This document shows, piece by piece, positions 23,321 to 34,134 of a DNA stretch of 64,000 nt; position 1 is the stretch's first letter, and each line of letters opens with the position of its first letter. Position numbers and translations under genes: made by a program. The stretch is from Cryptomeria japonica (lineage: Eukaryota; Streptophyta; Pinopsida; Cupressales; Cupressaceae): contig NC_081406.1 of NCBI RefSeq assembly GCF_030272615.1, positions 475,560,900-475,624,899 on the forward strand, read 5' to 3'. The notes beneath the pieces were generated by a model. The model was not told the DNA's origin. It searched no databases and saw only the letters and a program-made list of their open reading frames with translations.

Positions 23321-24719
23321 ATGAGAATGTGCATAGATTACCGGGCCTTGAATAAAAAAACTATAAAAAACAGGTACCCTCTCCCGAGGATTGATGAACT
23401 AATGGATGAACTCCATGGAGCAAAATACTTCTCTAAAATCGATCTAAGGTCAGGATATCATCAGATTAGAATGAGGGAAGAGGATATTCCCAAAACAACA
23501 TTCAGATGTCACTATGGACATTTCGAGTTTTTGGTCATGCCATTTGGTCTCACTAACGCTCCAACCACCTTTCAGTCATGTATGAATCATACGTTCAGGC
23601 AACAGTTGAGGAAATTTCTTCTAATATTCTTTGATGACATACTCATTTACAACAAAACATGGGAAGAACACCTCCTGCACATCAAAGAGGTATTAAACAT
23701 TTTGGAGTCTAAATCATTATATGCTAAAGCCTCCAAATGTGAATTTGGGATGAAAGAAATCATTTACCTGGGACACAAAATTAGTGAAGCAGGAGTAAGT
23801 GTAGATGAAGAGAAGATCAAAGCCATCAAGGAATGGCTCACCCCTAGAACCTTAACACAGTTAAGGGGATTTGTGGGACTATGCAGCTACTATAGACGCT
23901 TTGTAAAAGGGTTCTCCAAAATTGCAGCACCCAATACTGATCTAACAAAGAAAGGGGCTTTTGCATGGAATGACCAGGCCCAACAGGCCTTCGAACAACT
24001 CAAAATAACCATGAGTACTTGTCCAGTATTAGCCATTCCCGACTTCTCTACACCGTTTGAACTACAATGTGATGCATCAGGGGAGGGAATTGGGGCCGTA
24101 CTTATGCAAAAGAAACACCCCATAGCTTTTGAGAGTCGTAAAATTTTCGTAGCAGAAAGACTCTATTCTATCTATGACAAAGAAATGCTAGCCATAATGC
24201 ACGCCTTGGCCAAGTTTCGCCAATACCTTGTCTGTGGGAGGTTTGGTGTGAAAACTGATCATAACAGCCTATGCTTCTTCTTGAGCCAGAAGGACCTTAA
24301 TGGTAGACAACAAAAATGGGTGAGCAAAATACAAGCCTACGACTTTGATATAGAATATGTGAAAGGAGTGAATAATGGGGCAGCAGATGCACTATCCCGA
24401 CGGGTTCATCTTAACGTCATCACCAGTATCTCAAAGGGCTGGAAGGAAGAAATCCTTAATGAATATAACCAAGATCCACAAACAAAGGAAATCTTGGCAG
24501 GAAATCTTCCAAACGAAGATTTTAAAGTTAAAGGAAATCTCATCCTGTATAAAGGAAGGATATACTTGAGTCCTCAGACCAGATTCAAAGGCAAAATTCT
24601 CAAAGAATTTCATGATAACCCCTTAGCAGGACACCCGGGGCACTACAAAACTTATAAACACGTTAGGGAACGATATGCATGGAAAGACCAGAAAAAGGAT
24701 ATCCAAAAATAAGTGCCTA
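23131..24719 (+). pseudogene. Element E reverse transcriptase, RNase H and integrase zinc finger
   Basis: 487 open codons from 23249. [35 protein letters not shown] (first catalytic Asp), [17 protein letters not shown], then the FFDD loop in [15 protein letters not shown]. RNase [70 protein letters not shown]. Integrase finger: [16 protein letters not shown]. It ends at a frameshift near 24710, just before the two Cys (KCLTCQRN). All visible RT and RNase H catalytic residues are kept. Confidence 0.93.
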
Positions 24720-25841
24720 ACATGTCAGCGCAATAAAGCTGAACTCACCCACCCCGCTGGGTTACTTTAGCCACTGCCTATTCCTAATCAAAAGTGGGAG
24801 AGTATTTCTATGGATTTCATAACTGGTTTGCCAAAGACACAAGGGAAGGATAGCATTTTTGTACTGGTAGATAGACTCACGAAATATGCCCATTTTCTTG
24901 CAGTCTCCACGGAATACAAGGCCTACCAAATAGCAGATCTATTCTTCAAGGAAATTTTCAGATTCCATGGACTCCCTCTAAATATTGTCAGTGACAGAGA
25001 CAGCAAGTTTATTAGCCAATTTTGGCAGGAACTTTTCAGAATGGCAGGAACAAACTTGACCCCTAGTACTAGTTACCACCCTCAAACCGATGGGCAAACT
25101 GAAATAGTAAACAAATGGATAGAGGGCTACCTAAGGGACTATGTTACAAGGCAATAGACTGCTTGGGTTAAGTGGTTACACTTAGGAGAACATTGCTACA
25201 ACATGACACACCACATGTCAATAAGGATGAGTCCTTTCCAAGCCTTCTACGGTTATGAAGCTACAGGCTTTGGGGAACTAATAACCCAAGAGAGCAAAGT
25301 ACCAAAAGCACAAGACTTTGTGCAGCAGAGTAGGGACATCATGACGACCTTGAAGGAGAATTTACATCAAGCTCAAAACCAACAAAAGATCTATGCTGAC
25401 AAGAAACGCGTAGAACGGTCATTTGAGGTCGAAGATATGGTGTTTCTAAGATTGCAACCCTATAAGCAAACATCCCTCAAAAAGAATGGGACTGAAAAAT
25501 TGAAACCCGGATTCTATGGACCCTACAAGGTAATTCGGAGGATCGGAGAAGTAGCTTATGAGATTGAGCTTCCGAGGAGCAGTAAAATACATAATGTGTT
25601 CCATGTTTCCTGACTCAAGAAAGTTCTCGGACAACACGTGGTTCCTTGCAGCGAACTACCCCCTCTAGATGATGAAGGGAAACTCACATTGTACCCAGAG
25701 GTCATTCTAGATACACGGAAAAGAGAACTCAGGAACCGGACCATTACCGAACACCTGATAAAATGGAGGAATCTCCCAAATGAGGATGCCACTTGGGAAA
25801 GGGAGGAAGATCTAAAGGTGCTTGAGGACAAGCAAAATTGA
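24720..25841 (+). pseudogene. Element E integrase core, C-terminal domain and chromodomain
   Basis: Catalytic triad intact: [43 protein letters not shown]. Breaks: TAG at 25156 (RQ-stop-TAWVKW) and a TGA at about 25612 (FHVS-stop). The C-terminal domain (ERSFEVEDMVFLRLQPY, KPGFYGPYKVIRR) and the chromodomain (TITEHLIKWRNLPNEDATWE), with its Trp and acidic positions, complete the protein at 25841, 12 bp before the LTR. Confidence 0.93.
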
Positions 25842-26383
25842 GACGGAGGGACTGTGATAACCCCTACGGTATCGCAAGATGTAAAATCACTTGCAGGGTT
25901 AAGGATATTGTAAGGGAATAAATTGAAATAAATAATCTAAAGGAAATATATTTAATTTATTTAATAAAGGGAAAGTTATTTAAATAGTTAAATGGGAAGG
26001 CATTTAAATATATTCTTGATATGTAATATCGAATATATTTAAAAGAAATGTATATATTAAAATAAAAAAAGAGAGGAAATTATATTCTTTTGAAATGTAA
26101 TTAATATTTAAAATATTAAAAAGAAATAATATATGAAATACAATTAATATTCAATATATTAAATAATATATTATGCAATTAATAATTAAAAGGAAATATT
26201 ATATAAAATACAATTAAACACTTACATTTTATATAGTAATATATTTAAAGGGGGGGGAATTGGTATCCCGAACGGGCTGGGTACCTCCGCACGAAGTGGT
26301 GCGTAGGTAACCGCAGCCTAGGCTACGGTTACCTCTGCACCCCTTAATGCGGAAGGGTGCCCGTGGGGACACAACCCCTCACA

Positions 26384-26391
26384 AGCTATAA
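26384..26391 (+). promoter_or_regulatory. TATA-like box of element E LTR
   Basis: CTATAAATGAGG lies just after a GC-rich block, about 530 bp into the LTR. This fits the U3/R junction of a plant LTR promoter. Confidence 0.5.
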
Positions 26392-26960
26392 ATGAGGCTG
26401 CGGTCAAATGAGGAGAGGGAGAAGGCAGCACACAGCAGGGAAAAGGAAGGAGGTCAGCGAACAGCAAGGTAAGAGTCTTGTCCCGAATTAAATTAAAGGT
26501 ATAATATATGAAGGCTTTTATTATTACTAATATTAATAGGTAGTATTAAGGGTTAAAACTCATTAATATTAGTTAGTATTAATTAATGAACAATGGGTAA
26601 TGGGTAAGATCCATTAATAGGTAATGTTCATGGGGTCTAGTGAATATTTATACACATCATAAGGTATAGTATGCACTAGTCATAAAATAGGGATAAAATG
26701 TAATCTTGTAAATTTCATATACATAAGTTGCATATCAAGAGGGATTATGAATATAAGGTATTTTAAGAAACATATTGCAAATGTGAAGGATGGAAAATCA
26801 TGTGGATGCATATATATATATATATAAATAATTAAAGAATGCATTAAGAATTCGTGTTAACATAAAGGATCGTTTATGAACTGAAACTATTATGCAAATG
26901 TATGGCTTGGTTGACTAAACTCAACCAAGGAGAGAAGGATCTGGTCTCTTCCCCTTGAGG

Positions 26961-27198
26961 ACTTGGATGATGAAGGCATCACCCAAGACAAGGAAAGGCA
27001 AGGGTCTTCCTTGGCTGGCTTGGGTGTAAGAGGTTATACCCAAGACAGGACTCAAAGGTCGGACCGATCCCCTCTAAGGACTTGGATGATGAAGGCATCA
27101 CCCAAGGCAAGGAAAGGCAAGGGTCTTCCTTGGAGGGCTTGGGTGTAAGAGGTTACACCCAAGACAAGATTCGAATTCATCTTCGATTTCCTGGAGGG
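26961..27198 (+). repeat. 119-bp tandem duplication in the element E LTR
   Basis: Two copies of a block starting ACTTGGATGATGAAGGCATC (26961 and 27080) with few differences (CAAGACAAGG/CAAGGCAAGG, GGCTGGCTTG/GGAGGGCTTG). It lies in the R/U5 part of the LTR. Confidence 0.92.
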
Positions 27199-27490
27199 CT
27201 TGGGACCAAGGGGTTCCAAGAAGGTGAGCCTCACGGCCACCTAAGGACATACTTACGTATGGCATTGTATCCTTTTTTTAGATAGGAATTATGATTATGT
27301 TAATTGAGCATTGAAGTTAGATTGCCATTTGGAGTACTTATATACACATATATATATGTTTGTTATGTTCTAACAATTTGTTTTGCAAGTTAATGATCTC
27401 TAACTAGTAGGGACATTACAGATTTATAGAAATTTCTGGCTTTTAGGGTTAGGGTAATTTGTAATAATTTCTTATAAAATAACTTTTTTT

Positions 27491-28231
27491 TCACTTTAAT
27501 TTTTCTCTGATACGGTTCATAATAATTACCCTTTGTTTTAATTTTTTAATAACTCCTAACCCCTTTTTAATTTCCAAGTCATGCCTTACCTTTTCTATTT
27601 TTAGCATTGTCCTTTTAAAATACCTTTTTAATTTCCTTACTTGGCAATAATATTTAAATCTTATCCTTCGTACCTTTAAGTGGCTATGGTACTGGACTGC
27701 TTGCTTCCCCCGACTACTTGTTTTATTGCTGGGCTGTACCGCAACGGGTCCCACCTTCGTTCTCTGTACGACCACCTTCTTAGCTTTCTGTGCCACCAAT
27801 CTCAGTCTCTTTCCTGGCTTTGCTTTATTGCTAAGTTTTTTCTTCAATTTTTTCATTGGTTCATTAGCATCATTGTCGTCATCAGAATCCTCCATTTTCC
27901 TCTTTACTCCGGTTGGATCTTCCTGGGGTCGAACTTTGATCTCTGAATCGTGAAGCCACGCACACACGTGTGGCAGTCTCCTGTCACATTCCTCGGGACA
28001 ACATGTGCCTACATATTCCAAGTCCCATATTTTATTTACCAGTGATGCCGGTTCGACCCCTTGATATCTTCCATCTATGTACTGCCCTCCGTACTGTTGG
28101 TACCATGTTACTTTTTTGCCATCCACCTGTGGTGGGCTCGTGGGGTTGGGGATTACCTGGTAAAGTCCAGTAGGGCCAACTTCCTGCTCACCCGGTTGCA
28201 AAGCTATCATGAACAAATCTTCGACTTTCAA
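27491..28231 (-). pseudogene. Element B' integrase tail: long acidic/basic C-terminal extension
   Basis: 246 codons: a conserved block (VIPNPTSPPQVDGKKVTWYQ, WDLEYVGTCCPEECDRRLPH), an acidic patch (MEDSDDDNDANEP), then a very Lys/Arg-rich stretch (KKLKKKLSNKAKPGKRLRL and more). The reading overlaps the integrase ORF by 44 bp in another frame. In the plus-strand copy at 17362-18271 the same block follows in the integrase frame, so here a frameshift has separated it. No chromodomain is seen. A nuclear-localising or nucleic-acid-binding tail is plausible, but inferred only from composition. Confidence 0.75.
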
Positions 28232-29270
28232 GGACCATCTTCAAACACGGTCCCAAAGTGGTACCGTACTCTTCCAAGTCAACCTCCTCTAAATCGACTG
28301 TCTCCTCAACCTTCCCTGCCAGTTCCGCTTTCCGTTTTGCCTCAACCTCCTCGTCAATGTTGTACGCAATGTAGCCTTCGCGGGGCCCTTCATAAGGAGC
28401 CCTTTTCCTCCAGTGTCCCATGATCCTTATCCATGTTGTCGGATCACCCAAATAGGCATTGGTCAAGTGCTTGTGAATTCTGGGCACCGCGATACCTTCA
28501 ACTTGCTTTGGAACCAATCGCTCCTCAATGGACACAAGCGGCTTAGCCCAATCTTCGTCTTGCCTATAAGGTTCTGCAGCGACCACTGGGTCGTCCTCAA
28601 TTTCCTTGCTTTTTTCAATAGTCCGGTCTCCTCTTGTGGCATATCCCAACATGTTGACTACTAGGACTGGTTTATCCCGCTCTCGATACAATTTCAACTT
28701 CGAGCTGTTGACAAGATCACGAATTGGGTTATCATTCAGGGTAGACAGTTTCACTGTTCCATTCTTGCCCACTTCCCTGATCTTATAGGGCCCTAGCCAA
28801 CGAACTCTGAACTTTCCAGGACAAAGTTCATTGCGACCGTTATATTTGAGAACCAACTGTCTGTGACGGAAATTTGTCCGCCGGAGGTGTTTGTCATTCC
28901 AGTACTTCCGCCGGCATTGGGCCACTTCCATTGCCCATTGTGCCATTGTCCGACGTTCATCTAGCTTGGTGAGGTTCGTTAGTTGAGCATGCAAACTCTC
29001 CTCATCTCCCAACCGGTTATCAACAACAATCCGAAGGCTTGGTACGGTATATTCCGCCGGTACCACCGCCACTTGGCCGTACATGAGCTGGAACGGTGTA
29101 TGGCCCGTGGTCACCTTGTACGAGGTACGATACACCCACAGTACCGTTGGTAGGCGTTCCTCCCAGTCTGCCTGCTCCACTCCACAGGATTTATAAATGA
29201 TAGACACGAGTACCTTATTTGTGGCTTTGACCTGGCCATTCGCTCGGGGGTAGTAGGGGCTGGATAGATT
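28188..29270 (-). pseudogene. Element B' integrase: C-terminal half
   Basis: The core ends with PYYPRANGQVKATNK: the third catalytic position, Glu in the family (AESTNK in the plus-strand copy at about 10100), is Lys here, so this copy is catalytically dead. It continues with DWEERLPTVLWVYRTSYKVT and GHTPFQLMYGQVAVVPAEY, then a C-terminal domain (LVLKYNGRNELCPGKFRVRW, LGPYKIREVG). Then comes an extension with EERLVPKQVEGIAVPRIHKH and Glu-rich segments. Integrase would insert the cDNA; in family B it carries no chromodomain. Confidence 0.9.
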
Positions 29271-29279
29271 GTGAAATAT

Positions 29280-29648
29280 TTAAAACTCGGCTGTCATTGT
29301 CCTGATGACCTGGTTAACAAAGTGGACCCCCCTATCACTTGTGATCTGAATTGGAATCCCAAACCTGGTTACAATCTGTTCGTACAAGAACCTTGCCGTA
29401 CTTATGGCAGTGTTGTTCGACAAGGCTCGAGCTTCGACCCACTTTGTCAAGTACTCCGTGGCTACCACAATGTACCGACATCTATGCATGTTGCTTACTT
29501 TGAGAGGTCCTACAAGATCCAGTCCCCATCTTTCAAACAGTTCCTGCGGCTGGGAGGGGAACAGGGGCATGAAGTCCCGTTTAAGAGGCTTCCTCATACG
29601 CTGGCATGTGTCACATGCAGCCACCCATTTGCGCGCATCAGTGTGCAA
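29280..29648 (-). pseudogene. Element B' integrase: zinc finger and core start
   Basis: Zinc-finger Cys pair in CDTCQRMRKPLKRDFMPLFP (the His pair, GGHMG, is at the end of the preceding ORF), then the first catalytic Asp in ERWGLDLVGPLK and the second in ITSDRGVHFVNQ. It is in the same frame as the RNase H and the later core, separated only by point stops. Confidence 0.9.
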
Positions 29649-29654
29649 GGTCGG

Positions 29655-30458
29655 CTACCACAATCCTGCCAACAAAACCTTTCGTGCAGTAGCATCGAGC
29701 CCCATGTGGCCCCCTGCCAATCCATCATGAGCTTCCTTTAGCACACTTGGGATTTCCTCCTCCATGACACATCTCCTCAAGATTTGATCAGGTCCCATTT
29801 TATACAAAAGACCATTGATCAGTTGGAAGGTCTTACTCTTCAGTGCCACTCTCCGCCGTTCCCCGGGTGGCATCTCTTGCGGAAATGTGGAAGTAGAGAG
29901 GTACTGGCCGATCTTCTCGTACCATGATGCTAGTATTGCAATCTGGAATAAGTGCGCATCCGGAAAGTCCTCATTTACCCTTTCGACCGACTCTCCCGAC
30001 TTGATTCGTGACAGTTGATCGGCTATCACATGGGACTTCCCTAGCTGCACAATAATGGTGAAGGTGAATTCTTGCAAGAGCAATAGCCATCTACTTACTC
30101 GACTCTGGATGATCGGTTTATTTACCAAGTACATTAATGCCTGATGGTCCACGTAAAACGTGAACAGGGTAGCCAACAAGTAGTGATGAAACTTCTGAAT
30201 GGCATACACCATCCCAAGCGCCTCCCTCTCCGTTGTACTGTAGTTCCGTTCGGCCCTCGACAAAAGCTGGCTGGCAAAGAAGATGGGGTGATCCTGTCCC
30301 TGCATCCCCACTTGTGCAAGGTTTGCCCCAATGGCAAAGTTGGAAGCATCTACGTGTACGTGAAACTCTTTATTCCAATCCGAGTACACCAGGATTGGTG
30401 CACTCACCAGCCGATCCTTCATTTCCTTGAAGGCTCCTTCCTGCTCCCTACCCCACAC
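29655..30458 (-). pseudogene. Element B' RNase H
   Basis: FHVHVDASNFAIGANLAQVG (Asp), ERNYSTTEREALGMVYAIQK (Glu), YVDHQALMYLVNKPIIQSRV (Asp), VIADQLSRI (final Asp). It is followed by a linker and the integrase finger His pair (AGGHMGLDATARKVL). These blocks are all intact. It is in frame with the RT ORF downstream on this strand; a TAG near 30494 separates them. Confidence 0.9.
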
Positions 30459-30494
30459 GAACGGCTCCCCCTTCCTTGTCAGCTTGTCTAGGGG

Positions 30495-30881
30495 CTAGGA
30501 GACTTGCGCAAAGCCTTTGATGAATCTCCGATAGTGGCCAACATGGCCTAAAAATGACTTCACCCCTGTTATATTCACCGGACTCTCCATATTGATGATC
30601 ACCCTTATCTTGTCTAGGTCTGTCTTTAGTCCTTTACAAACAATGTGGCCAAGGAGCTTTCCCTGCGGTACCATAAACTTGCACTTCTTCGGGTTAAGAG
30701 CTAGCCTAGCTTTTCGACACCTCTCCATACATTCTTCGAGTGCCTTCAGATGAGTGTCCTGATCACTGAAAATAGACCAGTCATCCAAGAATGCCTTGAA
30801 GTTCCCTACGAACATTTTGTCAAAGATGTGCAAAATTATTCTCTGGAAGGTTGCCGGTGCATTACATAGCCCGAAGGGCAT
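30495..30881 (-). pseudogene. Element B' reverse transcriptase, palm and thumb
   Basis: VMPFGLCNAPATFQR-type start, catalytic loop FKAFLDDWSIFSDQ (FLDD), then CKFMVPQGKLLGHIVCKGLK and VKSFLGHVGHYRRFIKGFAQ. FLDD with WSIFS differs from the FFDDILIYS of elements A, C, D and E. This separates family B from the chromoviruses. Confidence 0.9.
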
Positions 30882-31596
30882 GCGACACCCCCTCTTCCAC
30901 CACGAATGTATTCTTTAGCTTATCTTCTTCCACAATACTTATCTGATTGTATCCTGAGAACCCATCTAGAAACGTGTATATCTTGTGCCCAACTACTTCC
31001 TCCAAGATGCTGTCCGTGAATGGGATTGGGAATGGATCTTTGGTTGTTACTGCGTTTAGGTACCTAAAGTCTACGCATATCCTTATCTGGTTAGCCTCCT
31101 TGCGAGAAATGACTATTGGGGAGACCCAGTCACTTGTCTCCACCTTAAATGTGATCCCAGCCTCCAACATTTTGTTGATTTCCTCATTCATCTTGGCCGC
31201 GTAGTTCTTGTTCATTCTGTACGGTCTCCTCCGTACGGGTTGGGCTCTTGGTACGAGGGATATGCGGTGTACACACAGTTCCGAAGGTACCCCCTTCAAC
31301 TCCTTGTAAGTCCAAGCAAAGACGTCTTTGTACTCCAGGAATATCCTGAAGGTTGCCGCCTTCAGTACGGGGTTCCAATCATCCCCTACAAGTATCACCT
31401 GCGGGTCTTCGTCCTTGCCTAGATTGACTTTTTCCACATCAGTTTCCCCGTACTTGATAGGTTTATCCTGTTCAAACTGGTGGATTGGTGTGTCATCCAC
31501 CCGTGCCACCCCTTTATGGTACCTACCGTACTCCGGGGGAAATGGTTGCTCTTCCATACCGCCACTTGATTCCCCAATCTCGCATATTTGTAGCAT
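30862..31596 (-). pseudogene. Element B' reverse transcriptase, N-terminal part
   Basis: RRPYRMNKNYAAKMNEEINK leads into ISRKEANQIRICVDFRYLNA and KIYTFLDGFSGYNQISI, which contains the first catalytic Asp. The FLDGFSGYNQI form is typical of Athila/Tat-like plant elements. Upstream lie 100 residues of linker (CVHRISLVPRAQPVRRRPYR). A frameshift near 30880 joins it to the palm ORF; the usual TFRTxWGTFAY block is shortened here. Confidence 0.88.
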
Positions 31597-31620
31597 GTGG
31601 CACTCCGGGTGGAAGACCTT

Positions 31621-32711
31621 TTAGTCCTCCATCTGCCAACGGAAGAGTCCGATCAATGAACCAGTTTCATCTTCAGAGCATCTGTCTAGTTCCAACACTC
31701 CTTCCTTGTTGGGTTCCATCCCTCCTTTGTCTCCTTCGAAACCCCACTCACATCTGTTTGAGTCCTTCGAGTCGGAACCAGACGACGCAAGCTCTTCATT
31801 GATGACTTGGTTCCTCAGGTCAATCACATACTTATGGCCTTCACTCTCAATCGAGAGTGTATTCTTTGTCTAGTTATGATTGGCTCTGGCCATGATCAAT
31901 CATCCCCTTTCGAGAAGGGCGTCGTACGCTTTCCTCTCCAGTGGAGTGACTACGAAGTCCAGAAGGAATTGCTGTGTCCCAATCACCACCTTTTGTGCTA
32001 GAGAGTCCGGAGTTGTTTGATGCCATGCTGATCCGCACCGACGAGGTGGAATGTTGATGGCCAGAGGGTAGGCTTGCCAAGACCCTTCCAAGTTTCTTCT
32101 GGTAGTACGTTGACACCAGAACCGCCATCCACAATGGTGTTTGTAAGCTTCTGCCCCATTATCTCCATCTCCACCATGGTAGGTTTCCGTCCAATGCTTA
32201 CTGTGAGCAGCATAGGGTCTGTGGCATCCGTACCAGGTTCCGTCACTAGAACCGTACTAGGTGGTTCTATTGTCGTTCGGTGTTCCTGGTCGACAGTGGT
32301 GTCACTGACTGCATTTGTCAAGGCATTCCACAACTGCGGCATGGTCTGTAGGAGGTCGGATAGTTGTACGAGTATAGTGGTCTGTAACATCTGCTTAATG
32401 ATAGTTTTTTCCAGTCTCGTCCAAAGTGGAGTACTGGCAGTCGGGTGCGAGGCCCTCCGTTCTTCTGCCATTGCGCGTCCAATGTCTGCCCCGGCCTCCT
32501 GGAGTCTTTCCTTCTTCGTGCGAGGGTCAGGGTACGTGGTTTTCTTACTTTGCAATCTTGTGATTGCCAGTACACCCTCCTTCGGTTCCTTTACCTCCAG
32601 CATATTCACCCCTTTTTGCTTTTGGACACTCTGTGTCCTCGTGATTTCCCAGACTGCACCATTCGCACAACAAACTCCCCGCACTATCTCCATTTTGACA
32701 TTCCCGCGCAA
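31621..32711 (-). pseudogene. Element B' protease region
   Basis: The ORF at 31998-32711 ends with an aspartic-protease-like core: TNTIVDGGSGVNVLPEETWK, with D-G-G in place of D-T/S-G, followed by LWPSTFHLVGADQHGIKQL. The VNVL-P-x-x-T pattern is that of Athila/Tat-like proteases, so the assignment is good although the active-site Thr/Ser is Gly. The continuation (LLDFVVTPLERKAYDALL) reads in another frame at about 31874-32090. A further linker ORF (31621-31827) leads to RT. Confidence 0.75.
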
Positions 32712-32970
32712 AGTGACCCCATTCGTTGCATTTTCGACATTGGATCATGGGTCGTCCTTTTGCGTTGTACTGAGTTCTACTCCTCGGCGTGTTATTGTTG
32801 GACTTGTCGTTACCCCACCGGTTGTTTCGGTACCCTCCAAGAGAGGACTCCGAGTTTGCTGCCGGCTTCGGAGGTGTCGCTAGCGGCGTGACCTGGTCAG
32901 GTTGGGCGCAGAGCACTTGGGTGCTCCGTGCTTTCAAGTTGTACGGGCATTCCTTGATGGAATGTCCCAT
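32545..32970 (-). pseudogene. Element B' nucleocapsid with zinc knuckles
   Basis: A canonical CCHC knuckle CRKCNEWGHFAREC (C-x2-C-x4-H-x4-C), then CEWCSLGNHEDTEC (CCHC-like with longer spacing). A partial knuckle (GHSIKECP) lies at the start. Such knuckles bind the genomic RNA. The Lys-rich tail follows. This is the C-terminal end of gag. Confidence 0.87.
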
Positions 32971-33031
32971 TACTTGACAGATATCACAGAAGGCTTTTCG
33001 AGGGCAACTCCCCTTAGTGTGCCCTTCTGTC

Positions 33032-34111
33032 TTACAGTCGGTGCACCATAGTTCCTTTCCTTCCTTGCCATTGTCTTCGTCTGGAGGGTTTTATGTAGTG
33101 CTTGGAAGTTATTATATGCCTGGAAGGTATTATGTGTCTGGAAGGTACCGTATGCGTTTGACCTGGTTGGATCCTTGTCCGCATGTCTTTGGTCACCTTG
33201 CTCCTACAGTCCCTCCTTCTCGGGGTTTCTGGGTCTGATTCTCCTATTTTGGTTTCCTTCGTCAAGGACAAATTCCCGATGTGGGATAATGTTGTTTCGA
33301 AAATATTGGCGATCTCCTCGTGTAGATCCCGTACTGCTCTGTGACTCTGCTCCGGAGTCTTCTTCACTCGACGTTGAGTGTGGGCCTTGGTCGGCGAGAT
33401 CCTCCTCTGCTACGTCTGGAAGTGGCAAGTTCCTGGAGACCTCCTCCAACTCCTTCCACGTACACGGTCTCTGTCTCGCCCGACTCCGACTCCGACGCAC
33501 ACTCCGACTTCTACTACGTTCCTCAGGGCTCCTTGAGCCAACAACTTCCCTTAGTCATCGTCTCCGCTCAGCCTGTTCTTTTATGCAGAGGGATCTCCGT
33601 ACAGCTCCCTCGTCTACTCCCTCGGTGGTAGTGGTACGCCTGTCTTTGTTTGGCCGTAGGGGCATTAAGTGCGGGGGGTACAACGTTGGCTTGTATCCCT
33701 TTCCTCTTCCTCCCTACGGTTCCGCTCTTCGTACCTTTGGAGTACTTGTTGCCGACGAAGTTTTCGTGTAGTTTCCTCTCTTCGGTCTTGGAGTGCAATC
33801 AGATATTTGGCGAGCAACCTTGGAATACTTCCGAGAAGATCAAAGACGGGAGTGTTGACGGTGAGTTTACCATGTACTGTGCCTTCAGAGACAGCTCTCT
33901 CCTGAGCCTCCCTCTGCACGTACTGCATGACTGACACGTCCCACAACTCTACCAAGTTTGCCATCAACTGATCCTCTCGTGCCTCTTTCTCGGTACTTTC
34001 TTCGTGTGTGTCACTGTCTACGACAGTTAATTGCTGGTTGAATGGCCGGCCCATTAATTCCTTCTGCCTGCAGCCATAGTTATCTCCAAATTCGTACCGG
34101 CAGCGACGCAA
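33032..34111 (-). pseudogene. Element B' gag N-terminal and central parts
   Basis: Several minus-strand segments in three frames: 33665-34111 (starting MRRCRYEFGDNYG, with a helix- and Glu/Arg-rich end ERNRREEEER), 33204-33500 (Arg-rich, then DVAEEDLADQGPHS) and 33032-33367 (REIANIFETT-like helices). The charged, helical make-up and position between the 5' LTR and the knuckles fit gag, but I see no residue-level family motif. At least two frameshifts. Confidence 0.6.
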
Positions 34112-34134
34112 AAATGTTTGTTCCCTACTGTGAA

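Larger units (their letters stand above)
22324..27420 (+). mobile_element. Element E: 5'-truncated chromovirus inserted in B'
   Basis: Plus-strand protease, RT, RNase H, integrase and chromodomain, followed by a polypurine tract (about 25841-25852) and a 3' LTR (25853-27420). The 5' LTR and gag are absent: homology to element D begins close to 22323. The pentamer GATTT occurs at 22319-22323 and again right after the LTR (27421-27425), a possible target-site duplication of a truncated insertion. It lies in the spacer between B' integrase tail and B' 3' ORF, so it is younger than B'. Confidence 0.85.
25853..27420 (+). repeat. Element E 3' LTR
   Basis: 1568 bp, from TGTGATAACCCC to GGGACATTACA, preceded by AGACGGAGGGAC (polypurine tract). 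It contains a long AT-rich U3, a GC-rich island (26250-26450), a TATA-like box (TATAAATGAGG, about 26384) and a 119-bp tandem repeat. No second copy occurs in the window. Confidence 0.85.

Noticed and set aside
26963-27285. Short plus-strand ORFs with repeated DDEGITQ peptide
   Set aside because: Produced by the 119-bp tandem repeat in the E LTR.
32074-32891. 269- and 148-codon plus-strand ORFs
   Set aside because: They lie opposite the minus-strand protease and zinc-knuckle coding region, which has recognisable motifs.
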